Translations under genes and position numbers: made by a program
Assembly (NCBI GenBank): GCA_002337045.1
Contig: DDFF01000010.1
Location: 58,154 to 122,153 of the forward strand
From: Bacteroidetes bacterium UBA1935
GTDB lineage: Bacteria > Bacteroidota > Bacteroidia > Chitinophagales > Chitinophagaceae
Length of the DNA stretch: 64,000 nucleotides
Direction of reading: 5' to 3'
Notes under the pieces: model-generated
The model's input: the letters and a program-made list of their open reading frames with translations, nothing else
Told to the model about the DNA's origin: nothing
Databases searched by the model: none
Shown: positions 43,866 through 52,430 of the stretch, piece by piece
Position numbering within the stretch: position 1 is the stretch's first letter
Layout: each line of letters begins with the position of its first letter

Positions 43866-46469
43866 ATGAATTTGAATAATTTCACCATCAAGGCTCAGGA
43901 AATGCTGCAACATGCGCAGCAACTGGCATTTAATAATCAAAACCCTAACATTGAAACTGCGCATCTTCTGAAAGCATTGATTGATGACGAAGAGGGCCCG
44001 GTTTCTCACTTGCTCAAAAAGAACAATGTAAACCTCAATTTTATAGAGGGCAAGTTGGCAGAGCAAATAAATAAACTGCCTAAAGTACAAGGTGGCGAAC
44101 CTGCACAAACAATAAGTCGCGAAACGAATAATGTGATTCTGAGTGCAGGTAATGCTTTAAAGGAGTTTAAAGACGAATTTGTAACACAGGAACACCTGTT
44201 AATAGGTTTATTGCAGGTAAATGATGATACTGCTAAACTGTTGAAAGATGCAGGCCTTACAGAAAAAGGGCTTTTGGCTGCCATTAAAGATTTACGCAAG
44301 GGCAGTACTGTAGGTTCGCAAACTGCAGAGCAGCAATACAACTCGCTGCAACGCTATGCAAAGAACCTGAACGAGGCAGCACGCAACGGCAAGCTGGACC
44401 CTGTAATTGGCCGTGATGAAGAGATACGCCGCACGCTGCACATACTTTCTCGCCGTAGCAAGAACAACCCGATATTGGTTGGTGAGCCAGGTGTTGGTAA
44501 AACAGCTATAGTAGAAGGTCTGGCACACCGTATCATCAATGGTGACGTGCCTGATAACCTTAAATCTAAAATCATCTATGCACTTGACATGGGGGCATTG
44601 ATGGCTGGTGCTAAATACAGAGGTGAGTTTGAGGAGCGTTTGAAAGCCGTAGTGAAAGAAGTAACAGAAAGCAATGGCGAATTGATACTGTTTATAGATG
44701 AGATACACACACTGATAGGTGCAGGTGCTATGGAAGGCGCTATGGATGCTGCCAACATTTTGAAGCCTGCATTGGCAAGAGGCGAGTTGAGAGCAATCGG
44801 CGCAACAACACTCAACGAATATCAGAAGTACTTTGAAAAGGATAAAGCGCTTGAGCGCCGTTTTCAGAGAGTGTTGGTAGATGAGCCCACACCTGAAGAT
44901 GCGATTTCCATTCTGCGTGGTTTGAAGGACAGGTACGAAGGCCACCATAAAGTGCGCATCAAAGACGAAGCAATTATTGCAGCGGTAGAGCTGTCTCACA
45001 GATATATTACCGATAGGTTTCTGCCCGATAAGGCGATAGACTTGATAGATGAAAGTGCAGCCAAGCTGAAGCTGGAGATGAACTCTATGCCTGAAGAACT
45101 GGACGAACTGGAACGTAAAATCCGTCAACTGGAAATTGAGCGTGAAGCCATCAAGCGTGAGAATGATGAAGACAAGCTGAAAGAATTGGGTAGAGACATC
45201 TCTATGCTGATAGTACAACGAGATACACTAAAGGCTAAATGGCAGGATGAGAAAGAAATAGTAGATAAGATAAATAAGGCTAAAGCAAGCATAGAAGTGC
45301 TGAAGCTGGAAGCCGAGAAAGCTGAACGTGATGGTGACTATGGTAAAGTAGCAGAGATACGTTACGGTAAGATAAAAGAAGAAGAAGAAAAGGTACAGCA
45401 ATTCAGCGCGCAGCTTGATGAAATGGACACTCAGCACAAGCGCTTGCTGAAAGAGGAAGTTGATGCCGAAGATATTGCGGAGAATGTAGCCAAAGCAACA
45501 GGTATACCCGTGCAACGGATGCTGCAAAGTGAGCGTGAAAAACTGTTGCATTTGGAAGAAGAATTGCATAAACGTATTGTTGGGCAGGAAGAGGCAATAC
45601 AAGTTGTCGCAGATGCCATCCGTCGTGGACGTGCAGGCTTGCAAGACCCGCGTAAGCCAATTGGTTCATTCATATTTCTTGGTACTACAGGTGTTGGTAA
45701 AACGGAATTGGCAAAAGCACTGGCAGAGGTATTGTTTGATGACGATAATATGATGACCCGCATAGATATGAGTGAGTATCAGGAAAAACACAGCGTAAGC
45801 CGTTTGGTGGGTGCTCCTCCGGGATATGTGGGTTATGATGAAGGTGGCCAGTTGACAGAAGCAGTACGTCGCAAACCATATTCTGTGATACTACTGGATG
45901 AAATAGAAAAAGCGCATCCTGATACATTCAACGTATTGTTGCAAGTGCTTGATGATGGCCGTCTGACAGATAACAAAGGCAGGGTAGTAAACTTCAAGAA
46001 TACTATCATCATCATGACCAGCAATATGGGTAGCCATATAATTCAAGAGAATTTTGCAGAGATAGAAGGCAAAGATGTAGATATGGTAGTAGAAGCTACC
46101 AAAGAGCAGGTGATGGAATTACTGCGTCAAACGTTAAGGCCGGAATTCCTGAATCGCGTAGACGATATCGTGATGTTCCACCCGCTGATGCGCAAAGAGA
46201 TAAAAGGCATCATCCGCATACAGTTGGAAAACCTGCAAAAGCAGTTGTTACAACAAGGCATCAACCTGCAGTTTTCAGACTATGCGCTCGATTATCTGGT
46301 GCAGCGAGGCTTCGACCCGCAATATGGCGCAAGGCCTCTGAAAAGGGTGATACAAAAAGACATAGTGAACCTGTTGAGTAAAAAGATAATAGGTGGTGAG
46401 ATAGATAAAACAAAACCGGTGATGATAGATGTGTTTGATGGTATTGTGGTTATGAGAAACGACGCGTAA
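43866..46469 (+). CDS. clpB: ATP-dependent chaperone ClpB
   Basis: An 867-aa AAA+ disaggregase. An N-terminal Clp_N domain (residues 1-150) precedes the first AAA with Walker A GEPGVGKT (206-213). The middle coiled-coil domain (about 400-525, with EELDELERKIRQLEIEREAIK and KAERDGDYGKVAEIRYG) identifies ClpB rather than ClpA/ClpC. The second AAA has Walker A GTTGVGKT (606-613). With DnaK it dissolves aggregates after heat stress. It is monocistronic with a terminator just after. No heat-shock promoter or CIRCE element was recognised in the 200 bases upstream. Confidence 0.97.
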   Translation: MNLNNFTIKAQEMLQHAQQLAFNNQNPNIETAHLLKALIDDEEGPVSHLLKKNNVNLNFIEGKLAEQINKLPKVQGGEPAQTISRETNNVILSAGNALKEFKDEFVTQEHLLIGLLQVNDDTAKLLKDAGLTEKGLLAAIKDLRKGSTVGSQTAEQQYNSLQRYAKNLNEAARNGKLDPVIGRDEEIRRTLHILSRRSKNNPILVGEPGVGKTAIVEGLAHRIINGDVPDNLKSKIIYALDMGALMAGAKYRGEFEERLKAVVKEVTESNGELILFIDEIHTLIGAGAMEGAMDAANILKPALARGELRAIGATTLNEYQKYFEKDKALERRFQRVLVDEPTPEDAISILRGLKDRYEGHHKVRIKDEAIIAAVELSHRYITDRFLPDKAIDLIDESAAKLKLEMNSMPEELDELERKIRQLEIEREAIKRENDEDKLKELGRDISMLIVQRDTLKAKWQDEKEIVDKINKAKASIEVLKLEAEKAERDGDYGKVAEIRYGKIKEEEEKVQQFSAQLDEMDTQHKRLLKEEVDAEDIAENVAKATGIPVQRMLQSEREKLLHLEEELHKRIVGQEEAIQVVADAIRRGRAGLQDPRKPIGSFIFLGTTGVGKTELAKALAEVLFDDDNMMTRIDMSEYQEKHSVSRLVGAPPGYVGYDEGGQLTEAVRRKPYSVILLDEIEKAHPDTFNVLLQVLDDGRLTDNKGRVVNFKNTIIIMTSNMGSHIIQENFAEIEGKDVDMVVEATKEQVMELLRQTLRPEFLNRVDDIVMFHPLMRKEIKGIIRIQLENLQKQLLQQGINLQFSDYALDYLVQRGFDPQYGARPLKRVIQKDIVNLLSKKIIGGEIDKTKPVMIDVFDGIVVMRNDA

Positions 46470-46500
46470 TAGTGGTTTTGTGATTTGGTTGGTTTTAATG

Positions 46501-46530
46501 GGCATCTGTGTTTACAGGTGCCTTTCTTTT
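46501..46530 (+). terminator. Terminator after clpB
   Basis: Stem GGCATCTGT (46501-46509) with ACAGGTGCC (46514-46522), one G-U pair and a 4-base loop, followed by TTTCTTTT. Confidence 0.8.
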
Positions 46531-46560
46531 GCGCTATATTTACGAAAATAAATAAGAACA

Positions 46561-46902
46561 ATGCGCACTATATTAGCTTTGTTGGTTTCAAATTGTTTTA
46601 TGACTTATGCCTGGTACGGGCATCTTAAAAAAGCTGGGGAAGTACCTTTGATAAAACTCATATTTATCAGTTGGGGTATAGCATTCTTCGAGTACCTTTT
46701 TATGGTTCCGGCAAACAATAAATACGCATTGCAGGAAGGTTATTCAGCATTTCAGCTAAAGACTATACAAGAAGTTATTTCGCTTGCAGTGTTCTGTGCA
46801 TTCGCCATTTTCTTTCTCAAAGAGCCATTTAAATGGAACTATGCGGTGTCATTTGCACTGATAATTGGTGCAGTATATTTTATGTTTTATCCTTCTCGTT
46901 AG
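46561..46902 (+). CDS. DUF486 / DMT-type small membrane protein
   Basis: A 113-aa protein with four hydrophobic helices (ILALLVSNCFMTYAWYGHLK, IFISWGIAFFEYLFMVPANN, QEVISLAVFCAFAIFFLKEP, YAVSFALIIGAVYFMFYPS). The EYLFMVPANN and FFLKEPFKWNY motifs are DUF486 (DMT superfamily, small). Function is unknown; such proteins are conserved in many bacteria. Its coding end overlaps the convergent MFS gene by 23 bases. A TATATTTA at 46535-46542 resembles the -7 element. Confidence 0.88.
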   Translation: MRTILALLVSNCFMTYAWYGHLKKAGEVPLIKLIFISWGIAFFEYLFMVPANNKYALQEGYSAFQLKTIQEVISLAVFCAFAIFFLKEPFKWNYAVSFALIIGAVYFMFYPSR

Positions 46903-48148
46903 GGTCTAACTTGAGCTTTTTAAGAACAGGTGCACTGAAGTAGGTTACCCCAACTACTACCATCGTCATGATACCACCAAAAACTACGGCTGGTACAGTA
47001 CCAAACCATTTGGCGGTAAGGCCGCTTTCCATTGCGCCCAACTCGTTCGATGAGCTGATGAACATGGTATTTACCGCAGCAACGCGTCCACGCATATTAT
47101 CAGGCGTATAAAGTTGCAGGATAGTACCACGAATAATGACACTAATCTGGTCGAACGCACCGCCAAGTAGTAGCGCTAAAAACGCTACCCAGAAATTTGT
47201 TGAAATACCGAATATGATGGTGGTAATACCAAACCCAGCTATGCTCCAAAGCAATTTAGGTCCTGCCTTGGTTTTCAGTGGTATGAATGCCAGGAATGCA
47301 GACATTATGATGGCACCGATTGCAGGTGCTGCCCTCAACCAGCCAAAGCCTATTTCGCCCACTTTCAGAATGTCATCTGCATAAACAGGTAAAAGTGCCG
47401 TGGCACCACCAAATAGAACTGCAAACATATCTAACGAAAGTGCAGCTAACACCGCTTGTGTACTGAATACAAATCGCAACCCTTCACCAAGGCTTTTCAT
47501 AATAGGTTCTTTGCCGTTGCTGTGTATGGCTTGTTTCGGTATTCTAAGCAGTGCTATGAAGGATATCAGAATTAGCAAAAACACAATTATCAGACTTGTA
47601 CTGAAACCGCTTAAGGCAATTATGAAACCACCCAATAACGGTCCAACAACTGCACCCATATGCCATGCAGAGCTACTCCATATACTTGCATTAGCATAGT
47701 GCTTTTTAGGTATTGTCAAACCAAGCAAAGCAAATGTTGCAGGGCTCAAAAAAGCACGAATAATACCACTTACAAACACACCTGCATATATCAGCCATAC
47801 CGTTACGTCCTTTCCTGCCATTGTCTGAAAGCTATTGGTTGCCAGCATAATGAAGAATGCAGACAATGCCAGATATGCTATCACTACTTGCAGCAGTGTT
47901 GTTTTCTTCTCCCTTTGGTCTACAAAATGCCCTGAAAAGAGCGAGAATATTATAGCAGGTATTACCTCTGCCAATCCTATAATGCCAAGCGATAACTGGT
48001 CTTTGGTGATTCTATACACAAAGTAACTTATGATGGTTATTTGCATATTCAAGGCCATAATGATGGCAAGGCGCATCACCAGATAGTTTCTGAATATGGG
48101 ATAGTTTAATGTTTTATTCTTGACTAAGAAAGATATGTATGGACGCAT
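46880..48148 (-). CDS. Major-facilitator-superfamily exporter (EntS-like, MFS_3 type)
   Basis: A 422-aa membrane protein with 12 hydrophobic helices. FVDQREKKTTLLQ between helices 2 and 3 corresponds to the loop-2 MFS motif, and NTMFISSSNELGAMESG lies near the end. The layout resembles MFS_3 members such as enterobactin exporters, but no siderophore gene is nearby and the substrate is unknown. The last 23 bases overlap the DUF486 gene. A -7 element is 10 bases upstream of the ATG. Confidence 0.85.
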   Translation of the reverse strand: MRPYISFLVKNKTLNYPIFRNYLVMRLAIIMALNMQITIISYFVYRITKDQLSLGIIGLAEVIPAIIFSLFSGHFVDQREKKTTLLQVVIAYLALSAFFIMLATNSFQTMAGKDVTVWLIYAGVFVSGIIRAFLSPATFALLGLTIPKKHYANASIWSSSAWHMGAVVGPLLGGFIIALSGFSTSLIIVFLLILISFIALLRIPKQAIHSNGKEPIMKSLGEGLRFVFSTQAVLAALSLDMFAVLFGGATALLPVYADDILKVGEIGFGWLRAAPAIGAIIMSAFLAFIPLKTKAGPKLLWSIAGFGITTIIFGISTNFWVAFLALLLGGAFDQISVIIRGTILQLYTPDNMRGRVAAVNTMFISSSNELGAMESGLTAKWFGTVPAVVFGGIMTMVVVGVTYFSAPVLKKLKLDPNEKDKT

Positions 48149-48158
48149 GATGGAGCAA

Positions 48159-48166
48159 CAAATTTA
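48159..48166 (-). promoter_or_regulatory. -7 element of the MFS gene
   Basis: The minus strand reads TAAATTTG (48166 to 48159), an exact TAnnTTTG, in the divergent region shared with the MacB-like gene. Confidence 0.5.
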
Positions 48167-48179
48167 GCATATAGCATAA

Positions 48180-48208
48180 TTGAGATGCAGATAATTCAGT
48201 TAAATTTG
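48180..48208 (+). promoter_or_regulatory. Promoter of the MacB-like permease operon
   Basis: TTG (48180-48182), 18 bases, TAAATTTG (48201-48208), 8 bases before the ATG. Confidence 0.6.
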
Positions 48209-48215
48209 CTTATTC

Positions 48216-49469
48216 ATGGCTCAAACCGCGCAGATAATAGGCACCAGTATTAAACAGGCTCTACACGAACTTCGTGCAAACAGGCTGCGTACATTCCTTT
48301 CATTGTTAGGAGTAACCATAGGTATCTTTTGTATTATAGCTGTGCTAACCGTGCTGGATAGCATGAAGAATAATATCAGTAAAGAGATGTCTGCACTAGG
48401 TAGTGATATTATATATGTAGGTCGCTGGCCGTGGATGGATGAAGGTGGAGAGTATAAATGGTGGGAATTCTGGCGCCGTCCTAGCATGTCTCCAAAAGAG
48501 TTGAGGGCAGTACAGGGAAATGTTTCTGGTGCGCAGTACGCGACATTATGTTTTACTAAGCGAGGTTTAGTAGTTAAGCATCAGGATCAGGAACTGGAAG
48601 GTATATCAGGATATGCTGTTACTGACTATTTTGATAAAGTACAGAATATAGAGATAGCACAAGGCCGTTATATGAGTGGCTCGGAGCTATTGGGTGGCAG
48701 CAATGTAGCTGTAATAGGTGATGAGGTATATCACGAACTATTTGGAAACACCAATGCAATAGGTAAAACAGTTTCTTATCTCGGCAGGCAGTTTCTGGTA
48801 GTCGGGGTAATGAAAAAAGTTGGGCAGGATATGGCAGGCTTCAATTTTGATAAGGGGGTTATATTCTCTTACTATGCCGCATCATCCCTGTTAGATACCC
48901 GCTCGCTAAACAATGACCCGAATTTGATTATTAAAGTTGCTGAAGGCAGGAGCCCTGAAGACGTGAAGTATGAAGTAGAAGGGGCATTGCGCAGAGAGCG
49001 AAAGATAAAACCCGGACAGAAGAACGATTTTGCCATGAACCAACTAAGCGAAGTATCTGCAAGATTGGATATGATATTTGACAGTATCAATATGATTGGT
49101 GCTATCATAGGTGCTTTCTCTTTAGTCGTTGGTGCATTTGGTATAGCCAATATTATGTTTGTAACAGTAAAAGAACGCACCAAACAAATAGGCTTGAAGA
49201 AAGCAATCGGTGCACGTTCGCGCAGCATACTTACAGAGTTTCTGATGGAAGCCATCACGCTTTGTATAGCAGGTGGATTGATTGGTATTTTTATCGTGTT
49301 ATTACTAAGTCTTGCGCTCACTTACGGTGCAGATTTCCCTGTAACACTTTCGCTCAAAAACTTTTCTTTAGGCATAGGAATATCCGCATTGGTTGGTATA
49401 CTTGCAGGGTATATTCCGGCGCGTGCTGCATCCAGGTTAAATCCAGTTGTAGCTATACGTTCAAATTAA
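48216..49469 (+). CDS. ABC transporter permease, MacB/FtsX type
   Basis: A 417-aa protein. One N-terminal helix (about 25-45), the MacB_PCD periplasmic domain to about 275, then three helices in the FtsX-like C-terminal part (FGIANIMFVTVKERTKQIGLKKAIGA, ITLCIAGGLIGIFIVLLLSLAL, ISALVGILAGYIPARAASRLNPVVAIRSN). This is the mechanotransmission ABC permease layout. The cognate ATPase and periplasmic adaptor are not adjacent, so substrate and partner are unknown. It begins an operon, with the PRTase gene 7 bases on. Confidence 0.9.
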   Translation: MAQTAQIIGTSIKQALHELRANRLRTFLSLLGVTIGIFCIIAVLTVLDSMKNNISKEMSALGSDIIYVGRWPWMDEGGEYKWWEFWRRPSMSPKELRAVQGNVSGAQYATLCFTKRGLVVKHQDQELEGISGYAVTDYFDKVQNIEIAQGRYMSGSELLGGSNVAVIGDEVYHELFGNTNAIGKTVSYLGRQFLVVGVMKKVGQDMAGFNFDKGVIFSYYAASSLLDTRSLNNDPNLIIKVAEGRSPEDVKYEVEGALRRERKIKPGQKNDFAMNQLSEVSARLDMIFDSINMIGAIIGAFSLVVGAFGIANIMFVTVKERTKQIGLKKAIGARSRSILTEFLMEAITLCIAGGLIGIFIVLLLSLALTYGADFPVTLSLKNFSLGIGISALVGILAGYIPARAASRLNPVVAIRSN

Positions 49470-49476
49470 CAGCATA

Positions 49477-49977
49477 ATGGACAAGAATAAAGTACTCATA
49501 CTTGATAAAGAACAAATAGACAGTAAGCTGCAGAGAATGGCTTACGAAATATGGGAACATAACAGTAATGAAACAGCAGTTACACTAATAGGTGTTGAGA
49601 CTACGGGTATGACGGTTGCGCAAAGCCTTGCAAACCGTATCAGAAAAATCAGCCCGCTGCAGGTAGATGTTTTGTCTGTAAAAATGAATAAACGCAATCC
49701 GCTTGCTGACAACATTACAATAGAAGCAGACCTTACCAATAAATCTGTTGTGTTGGTTGATGATGTATCTAATTCCGGTAAAACATTGCTCTATGCATTG
49801 CGCCCTGTGCTGGATTACAATACTTCGAAAATACTGGTTGCAGTATTGGTGGAACGCAAGCATAAAGCATATCCTTTATCGCCTGATATAGTTGGCCATA
49901 CTGTGTCTACCACATTGCAGGAGCATATAGAGGTAGAGGCAACAGATGGCGAAATTACTGGTGCCTATTTGTCATAA
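49477..49977 (+). CDS. PyrR-like phosphoribosyltransferase family protein
   Basis: A 166-aa type I PRTase, paralogous to the PyrR at the start of the window. The PRPP loop VVLVDDVSNSGKT is at residues 91-103. The PyrR GIQPRG loop is replaced by GVETTGM, and the C-terminal half differs from PyrR, so the base specificity may differ. It probably acts in purine/pyrimidine salvage or regulation, cytoplasmic. It sits in a tight run between the MacB-like permease and the isoaspartyl peptidase. Function is not assigned. Confidence 0.82.
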   Translation: MDKNKVLILDKEQIDSKLQRMAYEIWEHNSNETAVTLIGVETTGMTVAQSLANRIRKISPLQVDVLSVKMNKRNPLADNITIEADLTNKSVVLVDDVSNSGKTLLYALRPVLDYNTSKILVAVLVERKHKAYPLSPDIVGHTVSTTLQEHIEVEATDGEITGAYLS

Positions 49978-50003
49978 TCTTATATCAATTATTACTACAA
50001 AGA

Positions 50004-50957
50004 ATGATTACACTCGTTATACACGGCGGCGCAGGCAATATTACTTCTGCCATGATGACCAAAGAAATGGAAGCGGAATATGATGCAGGATTGAAAGATG
50101 CATTAGATGCCGGTTATGATATATTGAAAGGCGGTGGTACATCTACCGATGCTGTTGTAGCTGCCATTGTTGAATTGGAGAATAATCCGATTTTTAATGC
50201 AGGTCGCGGTTCTGTATTTACCAAGAAGGGATTGCATGAAATGGATGCTATGATAATGAATGGTAAAGACCTTTCTGCAGGTGCAGTATCAGGTGTCAGG
50301 AATATAAAGAATCCCATTAAACTGGCGCGTGAAGTAATGCTACATTCCGGGCATGTGTTTTTGAGTGGCAGTGGTGCAGGTGAGTTTGCATTATCTCGTG
50401 GTATAGAACAAGCAAAAGACGATTATTTCTTTAATAAACAACGATACGAACAGTGGGTGAAAATCCGTGATAGTGATTTTACCCAACTGGACCACGAAGG
50501 TGATAACCTTAAAGGTGGTACTGCACCTAATACCGATTATAAGTTTGGTACAGTGGGCGCGGTTGCTTTCGATGCTGAAGGTAACCTGGCAGCAGGTACA
50601 TCTACCGGTGGTATGACCAACAAAAGGTTTGGCCGTATTGGTGACAGCCCGGTTGTGGGTAGCGGTACTTATGCCAACAATAATACCTGTGCTATATCGT
50701 GTACAGGCCATGGCGAGTTCTTTTTGCGTGCTGTTGTAGCACACGATGTTTCTTGCCTGATGGAGTATAAAGGACTTTCACTGCACGAGGCATGCAATAT
50801 TGTAGTAAAAGATAAGTTGGTGAAAATGGGTGGTGAAGGTGGCCTGATAGGTGTAGATAAATACGGTAATCACGAATTCTGTATGAACTCTGCCGGTATG
50901 TATCGCGGCATGCGAAACAGCGAAGGGCGAGAGGAAATAGCATATTACGGACAATAA
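50004..50957 (+). CDS. Isoaspartyl peptidase / L-asparaginase (type III, Ntn hydrolase)
   Basis: A 317-aa Ntn-family enzyme that self-cleaves before a Thr. FGTVGAVAFD has the nucleophile Thr183, and GNLAAGTSTGGMTNKRFGRIGDSP holds the second substrate Thr and the Arg. TVIHGGAGN-type and NAGRGSVFT motifs are present at the N-terminus. It hydrolyses beta-aspartyl dipeptides and asparagine. No signal peptide is present, so it is cytoplasmic, unlike the periplasmic homologues. It is 26 bases after the PRTase and 14 bases before the 2H gene. Confidence 0.93.
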   Translation: MITLVIHGGAGNITSAMMTKEMEAEYDAGLKDALDAGYDILKGGGTSTDAVVAAIVELENNPIFNAGRGSVFTKKGLHEMDAMIMNGKDLSAGAVSGVRNIKNPIKLAREVMLHSGHVFLSGSGAGEFALSRGIEQAKDDYFFNKQRYEQWVKIRDSDFTQLDHEGDNLKGGTAPNTDYKFGTVGAVAFDAEGNLAAGTSTGGMTNKRFGRIGDSPVVGSGTYANNNTCAISCTGHGEFFLRAVVAHDVSCLMEYKGLSLHEACNIVVKDKLVKMGGEGGLIGVDKYGNHEFCMNSAGMYRGMRNSEGREEIAYYGQ

Positions 50958-50971
50958 AATAGTATACTATC

Positions 50972-51496
50972 ATGGCATATTTTGCTGTTGCGTATCCTGA
51001 ACTTACTGATAATGACTGGCAGTGGTTACAGGAAATACGTAGGCAAAATGATAGTTTATATAATGTTATTGCACCTCATTTAACGTTAGTATTTGGAATA
51101 TCTGAATTCGTTAAGGAAGACTTTATTGTCGAAGTAAAAAGGCAATTGGCGGGAGCCAGGAGTATTACTTTTTGTTTTAAATGTTGTACAGTAAACAAAG
51201 ACGCTTTCAGTGAAAAATACTACGCCTTTCTTGTGCCTGATGAAGGATTGAATAATTTAATAAAACTACATGACAAGCTTTATAGCGATAAGTTTATTCA
51301 ACATCACCGCAAGGATATTGAATATATACCTCACATAAGTTTAGCAGATTCACAGGATAAGCTTTTAATAAAGCAGTTGGTGGATAGGGTCAATAATTCC
51401 ACTGTTGAAATTAATGGTAAGGTTACATCCGTTGATATAGTTTACTATGACGGTAGCAGTCTAACTAATATTGAAAAAATAAAATTAATAGATTGA
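50972..51496 (+). CDS. 2H phosphoesterase / 2'-5' RNA ligase-like protein
   Basis: A 174-aa protein with two H-x-T/S motifs, His36-Leu-Thr38 (APHLTL) and His121-Ile-Ser123 (PHISLA), spaced as in the 2H phosphoesterase superfamily. Members cleave or ligate 2',3'-cyclic phosphates or ADP-ribose 1'',2''-cyclic phosphate in tRNA splicing by-products, RNA repair or signalling. No further domain is present. It ends the four-gene run. Its stop is close to the convergent stop of the flavodoxin-like gene (51501). Confidence 0.85.
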   Translation: MAYFAVAYPELTDNDWQWLQEIRRQNDSLYNVIAPHLTLVFGISEFVKEDFIVEVKRQLAGARSITFCFKCCTVNKDAFSEKYYAFLVPDEGLNNLIKLHDKLYSDKFIQHHRKDIEYIPHISLADSQDKLLIKQLVDRVNNSTVEINGKVTSVDIVYYDGSSLTNIEKIKLID

Positions 51497-51500
51497 ATAT

Positions 51501-52430
51501 CTATAACCTATTTGCTTCATAGTCAAGGCTCTTAAAATATTCTCTGTCGCTCAGTAGCTTACGTTTTTGCAATTGCATCTGTATGAATGCAGTGAACGAT
51601 GAAATAGGAGACAGAATGAATATGGCAACTATCAGCAGCCTTTTGAAGAGGACAACACGTCCTAATCTTTCAGGAGCTCCGGGGCCGCCTTTATCACGAA
51701 TGAATTTTGACCACTTTCTGAAATTCGTTATTGCCCTGCGTTCCAGCACTATCAGGCCCGATTTCAGGTGTATTGCACCAAGCATCAGTAATTCTTTGTG
51801 TAGTAGAGCCAGTTTGTTTTCAGTCAGGTGTCTGTATATCGGCATGCCGAATCGCGATGCACGTTTCATATCCTGTTCCTGAATACCTGCTGCAGGTAAC
51901 ATACCCGATGCTTCTTTCTTGCCTTTAAACATCCAACGGATGACCGTAAGTACTGAAATAAGATTTGGGTTGCTGTCGGTTAAAACAATATTCCCTACAA
52001 GATTAGCTTTCAGGTCTTTGAAGTAACGCTTTACCACTTCCTGCCCATGCAGCCACATATTGCGGCAACCTATAACAGTTATTACATTTTTACCGCTTAG
52101 TATTTCGGCGTCTTTGCTCTGCAGAAAAGAACTGATAGGTAGAGAAGGATTTACAAACCAGGATGTGTATCCGAATATTACGAGGTCGTATTCTTGTTGT
52201 TTTATTTCTTGTGGCAGTGGTTTCAGCTCAACCGGTATCAATTGCACTGTTTCGGGCATCACATCAAAAAACTCATTAGGCTTCCATGGTAGCTTATATG
52301 GCTTTACAGGCTCTATCAGAGCATAGTCAATTGTTACTTTATCTTTAACATCAGACAGGATATTATTCACAATATCAAGCATTTGCCCTGTCTGAGAGTA
52401 GTATAATACGAGGACTCGGGGTTTCATCAT
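51501..52430 (-). CDS. Flavodoxin-like protein resembling the dialkylresorcinol-associated DarA
   Basis: A 309-aa protein. Its N-terminus VLVLYYSQTGQMLDIVNNIL has the FMN-phosphate loop (S/T-x-T-G-x) of flavodoxins/NAD(P)H quinone reductases, and the first ~165 residues fit a flavodoxin fold (LVIFGYTSWFVNPSLPISSF). The C-terminal part has a hydrophobic stretch (RVVLFKRLLIVAIFILSPISSF, ~260-280), so it may be membrane-bound. Sequences of this type in Bacteroidota are, from memory, often labelled dialkylresorcinol condensing enzyme (DarA), but a flavodoxin fold suggests a redox role. Its start overlaps the KAS-III gene by 4 bases (ATGA). Confidence 0.6.
   Translation of the reverse strand: MMKPRVLVLYYSQTGQMLDIVNNILSDVKDKVTIDYALIEPVKPYKLPWKPNEFFDVMPETVQLIPVELKPLPQEIKQQEYDLVIFGYTSWFVNPSLPISSFLQSKDAEILSGKNVITVIGCRNMWLHGQEVVKRYFKDLKANLVGNIVLTDSNPNLISVLTVIRWMFKGKKEASGMLPAAGIQEQDMKRASRFGMPIYRHLTENKLALLHKELLMLGAIHLKSGLIVLERRAITNFRKWSKFIRDKGGPGAPERLGRVVLFKRLLIVAIFILSPISSFTAFIQMQLQKRKLLSDREYFKSLDYEANRL

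Noticed and set aside
44292..45218. Long antisense frame (308 codons) opposite clpB
   Set aside because: Its sequence is biased by the codons of clpB, it has no family resemblance, and clpB is unmistakable.
47400..47699. Antisense frame within the MFS gene
   Set aside because: Shadow of the hydrophobic MFS codons; no start signal or known family.
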